A DNA stretch of 60,000 bases from Lingula anatina. Its lineage: Eukaryota > Brachiopoda > Lingulata > Lingulida > Lingulidae. Of the stretch, positions 29,556-42,229 are shown piece after piece. The number at the start of each line of letters is the position of its first letter. The stretch's first letter is position 1. The translations under genes were made by a program, and so were the position numbers. The stretch covers positions 188,001 to 248,000 of the forward strand of contig NW_019775491.1 of assembly GCF_001039355.2 (NCBI RefSeq), read 5' to 3'. The notes below the pieces were generated by a model. The model saw only the letters and a list, made by a program, of their open reading frames with translations, did no database searches and was not told the origin of the DNA.

Positions 29556-31162
29556 AAAAAGGGGAAAAGAGACCGATATACACAGTAATAGCAGAAATGG
29601 GTGTTCCCCAACCGTTTAGAAAACAGGATATAGGATAACGGTGAGTAGCACTCAAGAGGTTCGTAAGTTAGACAGAGCGAGACACTTGCCTACTCAGACT
29701 GTTCAAGTGACGGGAGATTAGGCAAGCAGTGTAAAGATACTAAAGAATCCATGGAATTGGGGCTTTCATATAAACTGTTTGTAATTTTCTGAATAATTAT
29801 TAAATTCCATAAACGGTATCGCAGAAGGAAATGGATATTAGTGCAAAATTAACAGATCTTCGAGCACAAATAAAATCAATAGGTATAACAATTTATATAG
29901 ACGAGCGATTAATTTAACAGCACCGCCTATAACATCTCCTAGAAAAATTTACCAGTACCTCGATAAGAGGAATACTTTGTTTAATCGGGACATAAATCGA
30001 TTATAAAGCCTTTGATGCGGGTCTAATACCGCACTTATCATTCTTCACGTTGACAGCAATGTGAAACGCAAGTGGGGACGTAACGTGATTGAGTCGTGCC
30101 ACCTTGGCCTAGAGGGTCAATATTGACCTATATATGTAATCAACGATAACCCCAAGTTGAAGCACACATATCTAAACTTGCTTTAACAAGGTTCGCCCAA
30201 TCTGAAACCAATATTTTTAGTTTATCTAACATGAGTATTATAGCGTATTTTGTATGCAATCCCTCATTAGGCCTACGTGACTAGGGCAGTAGTATGGCTT
30301 ATGTCAAACAAACAAAAGTATCGTTTACAAAAAGTGGAGAAACCTTGCCAGATAAAGACGGAGCATTATTTGCTGAATACTATGAATAAATCATCACCAT
30401 TCGATCGTTTAACAGGACAGATCTTAGTCTGGGTGTCAGGTGAGAGACGCGATTAGACGGGCAGCACATCGAATTAAACGCTGGCACTATTTTAAATAGT
30501 TTACAATCCTTCGTTATTATATCTCAATTTATTGTTAAATCGCCACTACCCAAAAATTAAAATTAAAATAGTTAAATTATTAAACCACTGATCCTCCTAC
30601 ATAGGACTCATCCATTTTTTCATCATTTTCACAAGTCTACCAACCGTACGCTGTGTGTGAGGGGGGGGGAGGTTAATGCCCTCTGTACGCTTTTGTAAAA
30701 ATGATGATCCAAATTACTGTCAAAGGTCATTTTTTTTTAGATTTTCACCTTGTACGCGTACTCTCTGAAGGGTGGTCTGAAAAAATCTATTCTTTGTAAA
30801 CTTGTGAAAACGATGATAAAAATGGATGCCCCCTTACCTTGTATGGGTCTGGGAGTGGTATACTCTGGAGGTCGGGTTTCCCCGCGGCAATATTCCCAGA
30901 AATCTGGACAGCAGTCGTGGATAGTTCTGTTACAGAAGGCATCGCAGTAACACACGGTATCTGCTATGGGATAGGTACACTCATCGTCTCTTCCCTCGCA
31001 GCACTGGTCCCAGTATTTTTGACCGGGTCTTCTTGAGCAGTGCCGACTTTCCACGAGAAGGGGTATTGACAGGGTTAAAAATAATAATGCCCAAATACTT
31101 TTGACCCCGAAATGAGGTAGACAGAACTGTAAAAGGGATGCCATCCTCCCGCCTCTTGCCAT
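16835..31162 (-). CDS. TINAGL1: Tubulointerstitial nephritis antigen-like protein, non-catalytic papain-family matrix protein (10 exons, 495 aa)
   Basis: Minus-strand exons in order: 31162-30838, 21023-20957, 20703-20590, 20392-20160, 18838-18688, 18292-18124, 17904-17859, 17696-17573, 17248-17203, 17047-16835; phases agree at every junction. Residues 1-39 contain a hydrophobic secretion signal ([13 protein letters not shown]). A Cys-rich somatomedin-B-like domain follows (about 42-92: [30 protein letters not shown]). Next come a short Cys-rich segment (about 109-168), the family block [21 protein letters not shown], and a papain-like domain (about 205-463). The active-site segment reads [12 protein letters not shown], so the catalytic Cys is Ser240. 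The His (H404) and Asn (N429, in ANSWG) remain, as in vertebrate TINAG proteins. It is probably a secreted basement-membrane protein without protease activity. Vertebrate members are about 470 aa; here a basic tail (466-495) adds length. M7 is an alternative start. TINAG and TINAGL1 cannot be told apart here. Confidence 0.92.
21487..25416. repeat. Direct repeat of about 4 kb, copy 1
   Basis: It begins TGCTTTTCAGAACAGG and ends with a CT microsatellite followed by GACCGA. It is nearly identical to 25418-29576, with a few percent substitutions and small indels. It lacks the palindromic element found in copy 2; the empty site is TAA at 23801-23803. Confidence 0.92.
25363..25394. repeat. CT microsatellite in copy 1
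   Basis: A CT dinucleotide run lies near the right end of copy 1. Its counterpart in copy 2 lies at about 29519-29554 and differs in length. Confidence 0.9.
25417..25417. other. Single N exactly at the junction of the two 4-kb copies
   Basis: One ambiguous base separates the last base of copy 1 (GACCGA) from the first base of copy 2 (TGCTTTT). This is the pattern expected if two overlapping contigs were abutted during scaffolding. Confidence 0.95.
27718..27974. mobile_element. Palindromic MITE, 257 bp, TAA target-site duplication, absent from copy 1
   Basis: The two arms, about 120 bp each, are almost perfect reverse complements. They start GGCTTCGTTCACATGCAATG on the left and end with its reverse complement on the right. 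TAA flanks both sides (27715-27717 and 27975-27977), and the matching site in copy 1 has a single TAA (23801-23803). The 3-bp TAA duplication and GG-starting inverted repeats fit a PIF/Harbinger-type MITE. It has no coding capacity. Confidence 0.9.
29519..29554. repeat. CT microsatellite in copy 2
   Basis: A CT dinucleotide run just before the end of copy 2, orthologous in position to the run at 25363-25394. Confidence 0.9.
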
Positions 31163-34100
31163 TGTAAAAGCACAGTTCCTGGTTTCACTTTTTCTTCGCC
31201 GATGACTAAAAAGATAACTTACTTCCTTTGGAGTATTACTTCCTTCGCAAGAAAGAGCCTGTATTGTGAAGGCAAACAACTTCGATTATTTTTGCATTAC
31301 ACAGCATATATGTCAAATTTGTTTGTAAAAAAACGTGCAGTAATCACACCTCATATCCTATAGCGCATTCTGTTCCAGTAGCTACTTTTTTATTTTTAGT
31401 CCATTGAATGCCTTCACTGCTCCGATAGTTTAATCCGACTGCAATAAAAGCGAGGCGCTCAAAACGCTGGACCTAAGATATCGAATTTGCTATTCAATTC
31501 CTTAAGGTATTTGTATCGATCAAGCCGCTCACAACATTACGTCGTCTCTGCTCCTCCCGCCCAACAATGACAATGCACAGCCTTACGTACAAACTGACAC
31601 TGGCAAATATTTGTGCACCGTAGCGTGGGTAGTCGGGGTTGTGCGCCAAGATAAAACCCCTACCAAATGCCTACCTTCTCCTATTCTCATTCATGCGGGG
31701 AAATCATTACTCAACGTGCGACAACAAATCCCGGTGCAAAATCTGGAAAGTAAAGAAAGTGCCACAGAATTATGCAAATAGATTGGATTTGAAGGGTTCT
31801 TCACCTAATGGAGTCATACTACCACATGTACCTAACGCATTGAAATCGAACACGATCAGTATGCATCTCACATGTCGCTTTATTAACATTAAATAAACCG
31901 ATTCCGTATTTGAAACTATTTATCTATGGAATAAAAACACTTCTTTTTCGCGTTTCATTAGATTGGCCAATAACGTTGCCATTTTATGGGGTTTTCCATA
32001 ATAAATCATCAAGGTAATATATTAAGCACGGAAAAGTGATTGAGCTGTGAATGTAGTTTACCTTGGCGTTGACCTGGGATTTCTGAGTACTTTTTGTTCG
32101 AAGGTAAACAGGAAAATATTTAATTCAAATGCAAAAGCGAAGCTTTATTTCTAAACGAGCAACGGGAGGACAGAAGGGTGTGCAAGTAACTTGTCAGCTG
32201 TAAGGTGGGCAGCACATGTTTTAGCTGTAAAGTACAGGTGCCCGGTGAGAGTCCGCAGTTACATGTAATTAGTGAGTGCGAATTCGTCACACGTCACAGC
32301 CAACATCTGACAAGAAGTTGCGATAACTGCCCATTGGTGTGGATATTATTTCTGACCGTTCAAATGTTGAAGCGAAGCCTATAACCGACAACTGTTGAAG
32401 ATGCCATGCTAGTTTAAGCAGAAAGGACGCAGTGTAAAGGGGGTATTAGCCAAACCAAAGTGGCTGGAAGGGAGGTGGAGGGCAAAAAATTGCTTACAGT
32501 CAGTGAACAGTATCCCTCCACCTCCAAAAGCTGAGTCTGCCTTGAATTTCTATCCATTTGTCGGTTACAGAACATGACAGCATGATGTGCCAAACTACAT
32601 CATGGCGATGACTACGTGTGAACCAGCTAACGGGGGGCAATATATTGATATTCATTTGCAACAAATTGAAAGATGAACCTGGGTTAATATTTCATAGCGG
32701 GATGTGTGAGGTGGGGGTCGGGGTGGGGGGAGATTATCAACTCCTTTTCTCAAAATTGTAATAATATTTACACACATTGGAGAAGATCGAATTTTTATCG
32801 TTAGTATGTAGCAAAAGCCATAATTGAGACGACTTTCCATACAATGTACTGAAGGAATGTAAACAAGTTAAACGAGTTCTTCTGCTTCTTTTGAGTCTTT
32901 AGGGTCAGAAAAGACCATAAATCAGTGAAAAAAGATCACCCACGTAACTATGGCAAAACATTATATTATCCACCTGAATCTTTGTATAGTATGCAGCTTT
33001 TTGCAACCCGTCTTTCTTCGAAATAAAAGAAATGATGCCTTGAAGAAAAAACTTAATTGTGCACTTGTATCATTACGTGCGGGTAACAAAAATAACATTT
33101 GCGGTTGGCAAAATTTGTTGAATAACAGTCTAATCCGAGTCTAATCATTCCATTACCTTCCTTTGGGCAGTTGCGTTTTTTTCAGTCAGACAATTTCTCG
33201 CGGCTGCAAGTGACGCTGACTCTCTAGTAGTGAAACGCATTATAAAAAAAATGATAGATACATTTCTCATAAGCCGCTTATTATTCCAGCGTTCGATTTG
33301 GCATATTCTCAAGAATTCAGACACAAATAATGTTAAGATAATACTTCCTTGACATAATAATGCAAATTTGAATCGTTCTGGATTCCTTCATCATTCTGAC
33401 ATGATCAACGCTCCCCGTGAAATTGTTGATACACGCACTTTCTTAATCTGTACTGCGCCAGTTCAGGTTGTTCAATCAATCGTCCAGCAGACTCGTTCAT
33501 AAGATAAAATTACTTGGTCGTGAGATTGCTGTAATGTCCGCCAGAATTGAACTGGCGGTGGAATTAAATAAGGATCTACACCACAGACACGATGGCAGTG
33601 GCTTTACATTACCAGTACCGGAATAGTTTCTTTAAAAAAGTCTCAAAAGATGTTGTTTATTTTTTATATTCCAATACACTGTATCCAAATGCCTAGATTC
33701 GGTCAGACGTTTCTACATCTGTTGTTTTAAACAAGTTAAATGCAAACTTTTGCTTTAAATATTTACTGTCTTGAAACCTAATGTTTACCGACTGATAAGA
33801 AGGCAGTGCCCGTCGGTGATGTAACAAGAGACGTATGTATAGCACGAAGCACTTCAATTGTACAAAAAATTCAACATCTCCGACTAGCCTTTGGACTCGA
33901 GTCGTTCTTCTTCCTCAGAACTTCTTTGTGCTGTTTTACAGATCTCAGCCCCGCCTAATAGACCAGAATAAACTGAAATTGGACTGAATTATCGCTATGT
34001 GTTTGTTTTGTGCATTCCATATGTGTAAATGTGCAAAAAATTAAGTGGGCTGCTGCATGTGATGGTAGCTCCCGCCGATCACTGACCTGAGAAATGAACG

Positions 34101-35203
34101 TAATTCCAGTCACTCAAGTACTGGCCACACGATTTGGGAGAAATTCTTCTGTTTTAATCCTGGAGTACGTTTTATTGTTACTAACCGATTCTTCATTATG
34201 AAATGCATCTCATCCATCAATACAGAGAGTTGTCCAATCAAAATCCAAACTCATCGTTAGTTGTGTCTGTTTTAGATATGTGCGATAACAGTATAGAGGA
34301 TGAACTTGAAATAAACGCAACACCGTATATATGCAGCTTATATACGAAATATTTTGCGTATAACATGCTCTTATTCAAACTAGCCTGTCGACAATTTTTA
34401 AGGAAGAAAAATAATGTCCTTATAAGGCATTCTCATCATTTGGGATGTGCACCACGTAAAAAAAAACTAATCATTATGGGAATCATAAATTATGGTTGTA
34501 CCGTCGCGGTGGCCGACCCCTGTCGGTGAAGGTGTTTGGGTCATTTGACTTCAGGTGTGTTGGCAAGTATTGGCAGAGCCTTAAGTTACATGATGTTTTC
34601 CCATTTTAAGTGAAAGAGAACAAAACCATTTTGACACAGCACTACCTAATATAGTTCTACGTTTTCTCAAGTTGATAGGATACATATTAGTTTTTAATTT
34701 TGATGTATTATTGCAATAACAGCAAACTACTCCGATCTAGGCGACAAACCGCCAAAACAGCACGCAGCCAAGCCATCCTTATCAGCGTCAGCTGAAATAT
34801 CTCTCACACTCGGCAATAGACTGTGTTCAAAGCTTACATTGCATTTATATTTACAATTATTGTATTGTGTGTATTGTTTCCTTTTTCTTCTCCCCCTCCT
34901 ATCTTTTTTAAACGGTTTCGAGGCTCTTTGCTTTTTATTATCTCGACTCGGTTCAATGCAACAATAATGAAATTCGTCATTTGATTTATTCTTCAAATCC
35001 ATATAATTCTCTTATCGTTTGTTTTCATTTTGTCCATCATTTGTCACCTCAGTTATCTCTCAAGCTGTCTGTTTGATCCCTTCTGCCGATCCTGTCTTCA
35101 TTTAAGAACCCTAGTTATGATAATGCTCAATAATAGAGAATTTCGAAATCAAGAGCGTATAATCAAACTACAGCCTAAGATGGGTAAACGTGATGCCTTC
35201 AAC

Positions 35204-35236
35204 CTAAGATCTAATATACCGTTTATTAGATCTTAG
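35204..35236. repeat. Short perfect hairpin
   Basis: CTAAGATCTAATA (35204-35216) is followed after 7 nt by its exact reverse complement (35224-35236). Nothing nearby shows what it does; it may be chance or the remnant of a small palindromic element. Confidence 0.6.
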
Positions 35237-37027
35237 CTTCAACACACAGTATCCTCTTTGGGTGATTGTTAGGTTAACAGTAAACAAGGAACACGTCTTA
35301 AACAATTAGTAAAAACAACAGTACAGTACGAGGAATGGTTGGCGCATAATTGCACCATTTCCCCTTTCTCCTTTCCCAAATATCCAGACTGGAGTAGCCT
35401 CAGGGGAACAATTTTTGCACCTACATTTTAGTCAAAGAGAATTTAGTCTGTTTTCTGAACGTGCACGTTTTTCTTCTTCTTCAAAGATCCGAAAAGATCT
35501 ATGGAAAGAAGTAAATGGTTTTCACTTGATTATCAGGCTGATCAGTCGTCATACATTAAAATGGCAACGTGCAAATCATTTTCCAATATCGTTTTATCGT
35601 TAAGGTTTGACATTAATGAAGAATATAAATAGGACCCTTGTTCAAAGTCTGTTCAAGCCATATTTAGATATATATCATATCAGCACAGGCAGTTGTGAAT
35701 GGAGTGCCCTGTACCCTATAGGGTCTAGAAGTCTGGAGATACGAATATTGAGGTTAATCAATCTGAACTTAAAGTCATATGTTTGATTATGCCACATTGA
35801 TACCAATTATAATTTTTTTTGTAATTTTTGCAGATCTACCAAATATAGAATATAAAACTTTTATTGACATCTATTCATCGCTATGCGTATTGTTAAATGG
35901 TATTTATACAAGTTAAACCCATGTGAAAGTTAGCCTCAGTTATCATTGGCAGACAGAAAGCGTGCCTTAGGAAATTTTCATGTGTGAAGCATTAAAAATC
36001 AACTCATATTATGTACATTAGTAATTTATGACACTATATACAACACCTATCCTTCCACAAAGTTGGTCCAAATATCATCGAAAGAATCAAACGCTACCCA
36101 CGATTTGGGCTAATAGGGCCTAAGTTTAACGTAACAAAAAAATAAAAATGCAACAGTAAGAAGGCAGAGTTACCCGTATGGTTTTAAAAAGAACTAACTT
36201 AAAGCTATGAGATTAAAAAAAACGTATGCCTACCTTCACAGGCGACCGGTCAAGTGACTGCTAGGGCGATTTGAACAGACTGTTCTGCATGTACCTGATA
36301 ATTTCTCTGATTGACATACATCCACCAACCTGTACCCGAAGCCTCCTCAACTGACTACATGTTACGCATTGCAATTCAAACTCAATTTTACACCTTTGGT
36401 ACCGAAAAAAAGGACTTGATTTTTTCAGCACGCCGTTAACGGTGTAAAGATATTTATCAATGACTCCAGGGTCAACAGACAGGGGCTGCATGTGCGAGAT
36501 CCACAGATGCTACCTTGCACGCGATGGAATTCGGGTCAAAGCGACATCTGGTAGCTTAGCTTATCACATATACAAATGTATTTTGAATAAAGGGCAACAG
36601 ACATGATGAATACAAATGCAAGAGAGAACAACGTGATGTAATTTTGACTAACTGAAACAAAGGTTCCAACCAAGACATGTCTCAGTGCTATATGTTTCAC
36701 GTGATTTCCCCCCCCCCCCAAAAAAAAAAAAAAATTAATAAAATAATTAAATAAACAAGTTCAAGAAAATTTAGCTTATGATAATCTGGCCTAGAAATTA
36801 CAACTGTGGGATTGACCTAATGAGTTGTCGCACCACGGTGAACAAGACTCCAATTGCCTTAGGCATGATTCAAAGTTTGAAAAGAACGGGGTGATGTCAA
36901 TAGGTTCTAGAAATTTAAAATACCTGAGAACCATTGGAAAAATTTACCTATTGTATTTTCATCCACAATCCTTTAACAAGATTGCGCTAATGGCTGTTAT
37001 TGTCTTTTAAAAGCTAAAAATGAATAT

Positions 37028-37030
<3 letters not shown>

Positions 37031-37080
<50 letters not shown>

Positions 37081-37093
37081 GGGGGGGGGGGGG
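37031..37093. repeat. TC/TG microsatellite with G-run
   Basis: (TC)20 at 37031-37070 runs into (TG)5 and then 13 G. Confidence 0.95.
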
Positions 37094-38640
37094 CTTTCAC
37101 CAACAAGCCTGTCGACAGAAAAAAATTATCTGTGGAACAAAACATGTGGCTTTGAATCACCTCATATTTTCCAAAAATGTCTTCGCAGCAGGAGCCAAAA
37201 ACTCGCCATCTTCTGGAAGTCCTGACCTGCCAAGAAAGACATTTGATTCAAGGGTCTTCTATTGTAACTCTCTTTATGAAGAGGTTCTCCGCTACACTCC
37301 CTTCGTGCGCTTTCTCTAAACAGAAATCAAAACCTGTACAGTGCTGCATTTTACCGATATAAATAGGGTGAGTGTTCTAGTGAGTGTAACTCATAACTGT
37401 CACGGAACATAACCGGGGTTAACGTGTTGATGTATTGTAAATGGAACTTACTCTACGATTGCATTAGGTGGTCTTTCAAACAAACAGATTGTGACGACTT
37501 GTTCACATTAAGGCTGGATTCAGCTAACACCCTGAATATGACAGACTACTAACGAAGTTTCCCATTCCGATTATTCTCAGCACCTGCACCGTTTTCGTCG
37601 CACCCCATGGTATGAGACAGGGATGGGACTGGGTTGAAGGACTAGAAAAGGGCCGCTTATTTTGCCAGAGAAAAAAATGACCTCTTCTGGACTACTTTCA
37701 ACTCCAACAGAGTTTTAATTTACATTTCAGTCGATACATAACGATTTTTTAAAGCCATAAAATAGTCCCCTTAGCAAAATGTGTCCAACCGCCAGCTTAC
37801 TTTATTTTACATGTTAAATTTTTTGAGATATTTTGGACAGGTATGCAGTTCTATAAGTGGGAATGGTAACTACAGTACTGTACATGTACCCAGGCCGACT
37901 ATTAGGAAAAAAGAAAGAAGAAAAAACTTAGACTCTGTCTTATTAATGTTAAGCAATGAGGCCTGTATATAACCCTTTTTCGGCCTACTAATTGTATTGA
38001 GCACGTCATTTATTTCTTATTATTAGCATTTTTATTTCTCATAGATGCTTTTAGCAAAATTATGTTCACCAAATACTTGTACATGTAGCTTTATAATTAA
38101 CACCCTTCATATTATCATGCAAAAATAGGTACGTCTAGTGATAAACAAGAATGAAATGTAGCAAATTTTGAACTTGTTCAGCGTTCAAACTTCTATTTAA
38201 AAAAAAGTCAATTAATATGAAAAGTGAGAAACGAGGGGATGCCTTATGGTAATGAGAATGATAAAAATGTAAAAGTACTTTATGCTAAGCAAACACATGG
38301 CCGGGTAAAACAATTGGTTCTAAACGGAAGAAACATATTTGGCAATTATTGGTAGAAAACAAATATGAGACATGCCTTATATTTGGGCAAGACACTTGCA
38401 GGTACATAAATATTCAGTTTGACCCCCCCCCCCTCCCCGAACATTTATTGGCACCAAACTTAATTCAAATTGCACCTAATGTGTGACGTGCTTGAAAACG
38501 AAACCTGGTACTTATTGATGCTTATAACCTGATATAAGCTTCAAAATATGTCATTGCACTGGGACATGGTGTTACAACGAAGCTTCATATCCCATTTGGC
38601 ATGCTGCAACGTGGATGTGTACCCAAGGTTTGTTTACATG

Positions 38641-38648
38641 TGACGTCA
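38641..38648 (+). promoter_or_regulatory. Palindromic CRE (TGACGTCA) near the presumed phosphatase promoter
   Basis: A perfect cAMP-response element lies about 310 bp upstream of the splice donor of a candidate non-coding first exon (38956/38957). CREB-type control is inferred from the motif alone. Confidence 0.4.
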
Positions 38649-38879
38649 TCAACCACAAATGTTTTGAATCTTCCGCAATGACATCCATTGACAATTGATA
38701 AAAATATAATTCAGTGAGTATTTCTATCGCCTTTGTACGAAGCACTAAACCAAGACTAAAAAAGACCGAGCATGTTTATTTTTGGATGAAATACGTGTCA
38801 AATAATGACATATGCGTTTTATTCTGGGACTATTTGATGCCCCAAAGATATTCCTCAAGTTCGGTTGTGATTCGGTTCT

Positions 38880-38956
38880 CCTGCAAGGCCCTGAATTTCT
38901 GCAAATTTTCGCAGACTTCTGTCACTTTTTTGCGAAACTGACAGGTTGTCTTATAG
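38880..38956 (+). other. Possible non-coding first exon of the phosphatase gene
   Basis: A strong donor (TTATAG followed by GTAAGTGCG) ends this stretch. The first coding exon of the phosphatase (42225-42255) begins with an AG acceptor only 5 nt before the ATG, so at least one upstream non-coding exon must exist. The left end given here is arbitrary, because I cannot see a start site. Confidence 0.35.
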
Positions 38957-39807
38957 GTAAGTGCGCGATCTTAAATGAGTAAACTATTTATTTAGTGGAG
39001 AAATGAGTTGTCCAACATTGTAAACAAGCGGTAAATACCCACATGCAATTTAGTAAGTTGTCTAAGGTAAAATGGCTGACGATCGGCGATAGCTGCCCAT
39101 TCATTCATTCATTCATTCATGGTTGGCAAGTCGTCCTTTCATATCAGATCTGTAATGCATATTACGTATTTTAGGTTCAGTTAATGAAATATGATTGAAA
39201 ACTGCACGAGAATTTTCTTAATGCTTTAGCACTACTGTACATATACAATAGTACTTCAAATATTCAAGAACAGATTAAGCAAGCTGACTGTATAGTGTGT
39301 ATTTTTATTTTTTGTAGAGAATAATTAAATCCAGCATGCTATTACAGACAGAAGTCATGGCATTTATGTCATATGCCCCCAAAACTAAAACCTGTAAACT
39401 CTTCGATTTTTAGTGTTTTTCTAAATTCAGTTAATTGGTGACTTTGATCATTGTCTCTACTATTTAAAATTCAAATAAATTTATGTTGCACTTTGATGTT
39501 CACACCTGAATTAGCTTGAGGTAATTTCCTGTTAAAACAACAAAAACTCATCAACTAAATTGTTGAACTAAGTAATTTATTTGAATAATGGAGACATAGA
39601 TAAAAATAGTTACATAATTGGCAGTGTTTGCCTCTTAGGAAAATGAGTTGCTGACCGAAAGTCCAACAATCTTGAAAAGTAGCTGGACTGAATGTCTGCC
39701 AGGTGGGAAAACTTCTCAGCCCGTTCTAAAAGTTGTCAGCCTCGGGCAGACGGTCCAGCCTTAATTTCTAACACTGATAATTGGAATTTTGGAAAACAAG
39801 GTGTTTG

Positions 39808-40083
39808 AGCGTATTCATCACAGATGATCCTCCAACCTACTGATCCCCGGACTAAATATGGCCGACCCCACTTAAAAGCAAAGCTGCTTATTATCCTAAT
39901 GGTCTCTCCGCCTTCGCATGCACCATTCCTGCAGGGGCCTAGCAATTAAACCTCAAAGCTGAGATTTAATCTATGTCTAGGCGGGGAGACCATTAGGATA
40001 AGGGCAGCTTTGCTTTTAAGTGTGGTCAGCCATATTTAGCCAGTGGATCAGTAAGTCTCGGAATAATCTGTTCTGAATGTGCT
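39808..40083. mobile_element. Foldback element about 276 bp
   Basis: The left arm (about 39808-39912) and the reverse complement of the right arm (about 39980-40083) match well: CTACTGATCC, GGCTAAATATGG-like, CACTTAAAAGCAAAGCTGC, ATCCTAATGGTCTC-CCGCC. About 65 bp of unrelated sequence lies between them. No clean target-site duplication was seen. Confidence 0.75.
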
Positions 40084-41092
40084 TTTTTAAAACTTGAAAG
40101 AAAGAGAGTCAGTATATGTACTAAAACTTGTTGATGTGAGGAAATATATTTTTCTTGGGAGAGAATCCCACATAAGATATGTACAAGTCACAAGTGAATT
40201 CTTTTGTGATACATGGAATTATTTTTACATTCAGAACCTAAATGTAAATTTCAAATTCAACAATGTATTGATTGATTTTTCATAATTATTCATTCATCAT
40301 TTAAATGAAATTATGATAATTAGTATGTACAGTGTTAAATTATGGAAAATGTCACCATACAGTTTATATGCTCATGGTTACTAGTAAGTAAAGGATGGAA
40401 TTTTTAAGTGAGATAGTTTGTAAGGGGAACTTCTGTGGAAGTCTGGGATGCAGATATTTTCTCCATGATGTTATCACTTTTTTCTTTTGAAACTGTGTAA
40501 AATATATTTGTTATACGATGGTATAAACTTGGTTCACATATTAATTTATTGACAGCCCTGTCAGATCCCTGACTTATAATATTGATTTTGTAAGTCCTCG
40601 ACAGCTTTTTCCCAATGGCTGACCTTGATCATAATCAATTTAAAAATCAATGACTGGCAATATGTATAAAGCATCTAAATAGATGGAATTTGGAATACCT
40701 TTTATAACTGCCTGTTGAACAATGAACATTTACTTCAAACATAAAAAAGTAAATGTTTTACTTGGATAGGCACCTCCAGGCACCTGGGGATTAATGACTT
40801 ATGATAATGAGACTTGCATCATAAAAGACAAACTATTATTGTGTGTTGAACAGAATATTGACAATATCGTGATTGTAAGACTTGGTTCAATGGATTGTTC
40901 TGTTAAACTATAATGTCATGTCAGCATTTATAGGCTATTGGCTCGTTCTCAGACTTACACTTTGGTTAATTGAACAAGTTTTTATAAAATGAAAGAAGAA
41001 TTTATTTCCATTTCATTTTTTAATTATAAACCTGGTATGAAAATAGATGAACTATTTAATATTTATAACTGTTTTCATAAAAATAAGATATG

Positions 41093-41263
41093 CTGGGGTA
41101 GCGCTAACACTCGTCAATTTAGCCAAATGCTAAAACTGACTTAAATTGGCTAAAGAAAAGGGCTTGATTTGACATGTTTTAGCCAAATTATAACCAGTTT
41201 GATAACAAATTGACAAAAATGTGGTGATATGGCTAAGCGAAAAAATTGCTAGCGCTACACCAG
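41093..41263. mobile_element. MITE, 171 bp, with ATATG target-site duplication
   Basis: The ends are inverted: CTGGGGTAGCGCTA on the left and AGCGCTACACCAG on the right, with further inverted similarity inside (CAATTTAGCCA against TGGCTAAGCG). Direct 5-bp repeats ATATG flank it (41088-41092 and 41264-41268). The superfamily is not assigned. Confidence 0.75.
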
Positions 41264-42229
41264 ATATGATATTCATTCCTAGGTTATAAATGGGTTATCA
41301 ATTGTAAAATTCTTAGTTTAAAGGTTTTAGGGGACTTGGATAGCGAAGCTTACTCTTGGTAAAAATTACATATATAAGTAAGAAAACTGGATTATAAGGG
41401 GGCTGTGAGCTTATAAATTAAAACTGATAATGACTTTATTCACCAGACCAACTCTTTCTTTATATCAACAAGTGGAATACTACAATTTTATGAGATTGGG
41501 GTTTTCAAGAAAGTGATTGATTGATTGATTAAGATTTAAACAAATACTGCATATAATCAGCCTAGCAAGTCATTCATTGATCACATTTGTTAGACTTGGA
41601 GCAAATGTGGGGGTGTTTAAACTTCTTATGAAACCATTTTGTACAATTGAGCATAACCTATTTAAGATGTTTACTGAAATGATTAATAACCTACATTGAC
41701 TAAAATACAGAATAACAAAAGTTGAGAAACCTTTCTGAAAGTCAAATTTTCATTTTGTTCACTGAGCCCACCTTTCTCTGAGTGGGATGGAAGTAGGTTA
41801 CATTGACCTTAGCAGCAATGTTGCATATCTCCCTACCTTTGTTGCATGCCACATATAAAATAAATTGATTTTTATGTGCTTACATTGTATACAGTGCTAG
41901 TAGTTACAGCGATCAATAATCAAATAGTAGGTTCACATATCAACTAGAACTGAATGAGGATGTATGGTTGAATTCTGTACGTGTTGGGTTGGTACATACA
42001 GACTAGGGAACGCTGAACATGTTTGGTTCAATATTTCTATTTACCTCATCTTTTAGAATTGTATTTTGACTGTCTGATTTTGTTGTTAATTGTTTGTCAG
42101 ATGTGGTAACTATTTGGATAGTTGGACGTGCTTTGTTGTTTGTTGTACATGGAATGACATAAAGTCAAGAGTTATAATGATTTCAGTTGTCCAATCATAG
42201 ATAACTTTATTAATTCTTTTGCAGGGAAT

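Larger units (their letters stand above)
25418..29576. repeat. Direct repeat of about 4 kb, copy 2
   Basis: It matches copy 1 from end to end, including the CT microsatellite and terminal GACCGA, after which unique sequence starts. It is longer mainly because of the 257-bp palindromic element at 27718-27974 plus its 3-bp duplication. Confidence 0.92.
21024..30837. other. Intron 1 of the TINAG-like gene, mostly a large direct repeat
   Basis: This 9.8 kb intron separates the signal-peptide/somatomedin exon from the rest of the gene. About 8.1 kb of it is two copies of a ~4 kb sequence. The remaining 5' part (29577-30837) and 3' part (21024-21486) look unique. No independent gene was recognised inside it. 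Confidence 0.8.
31163..38640. other. Gene-poor intergenic region upstream of the TINAG-like and phosphatase genes
   Basis: This region lies between the divergent starts of the TINAG-like gene (minus) and the phosphatase gene (plus), so it should hold both promoters. I see only short unsupported reading frames, a poly-C/poly-A tract (36709-36734), a TC/TG/G tract (37031-37093) and a 13-bp perfect hairpin (35204-35236). No coding exon, RNA gene or classifiable transposon was recognised. Confidence 0.5.
38957..42224. other. Presumed 5' UTR intron of the phosphatase gene
   Basis: This AT-rich stretch has a short CATT repeat (39099-39120) and two inverted-repeat elements (39808-40083 and 41093-41263). 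No coding exon was recognised. Confidence 0.45.

Noticed and set aside
31163-31279. In-frame upstream extension of the TINAG-like start, giving about 39 more residues
   Set aside because: The extension would put a charged, basic stretch ahead of the secretion signal. The Met at 31162 (or 31144) gives a normal signal peptide.
34727-35002. Basic 91-codon minus-strand frame
   Set aside because: No family resemblance and no splice or promoter support; AT-rich DNA often yields Lys-rich frames like this.
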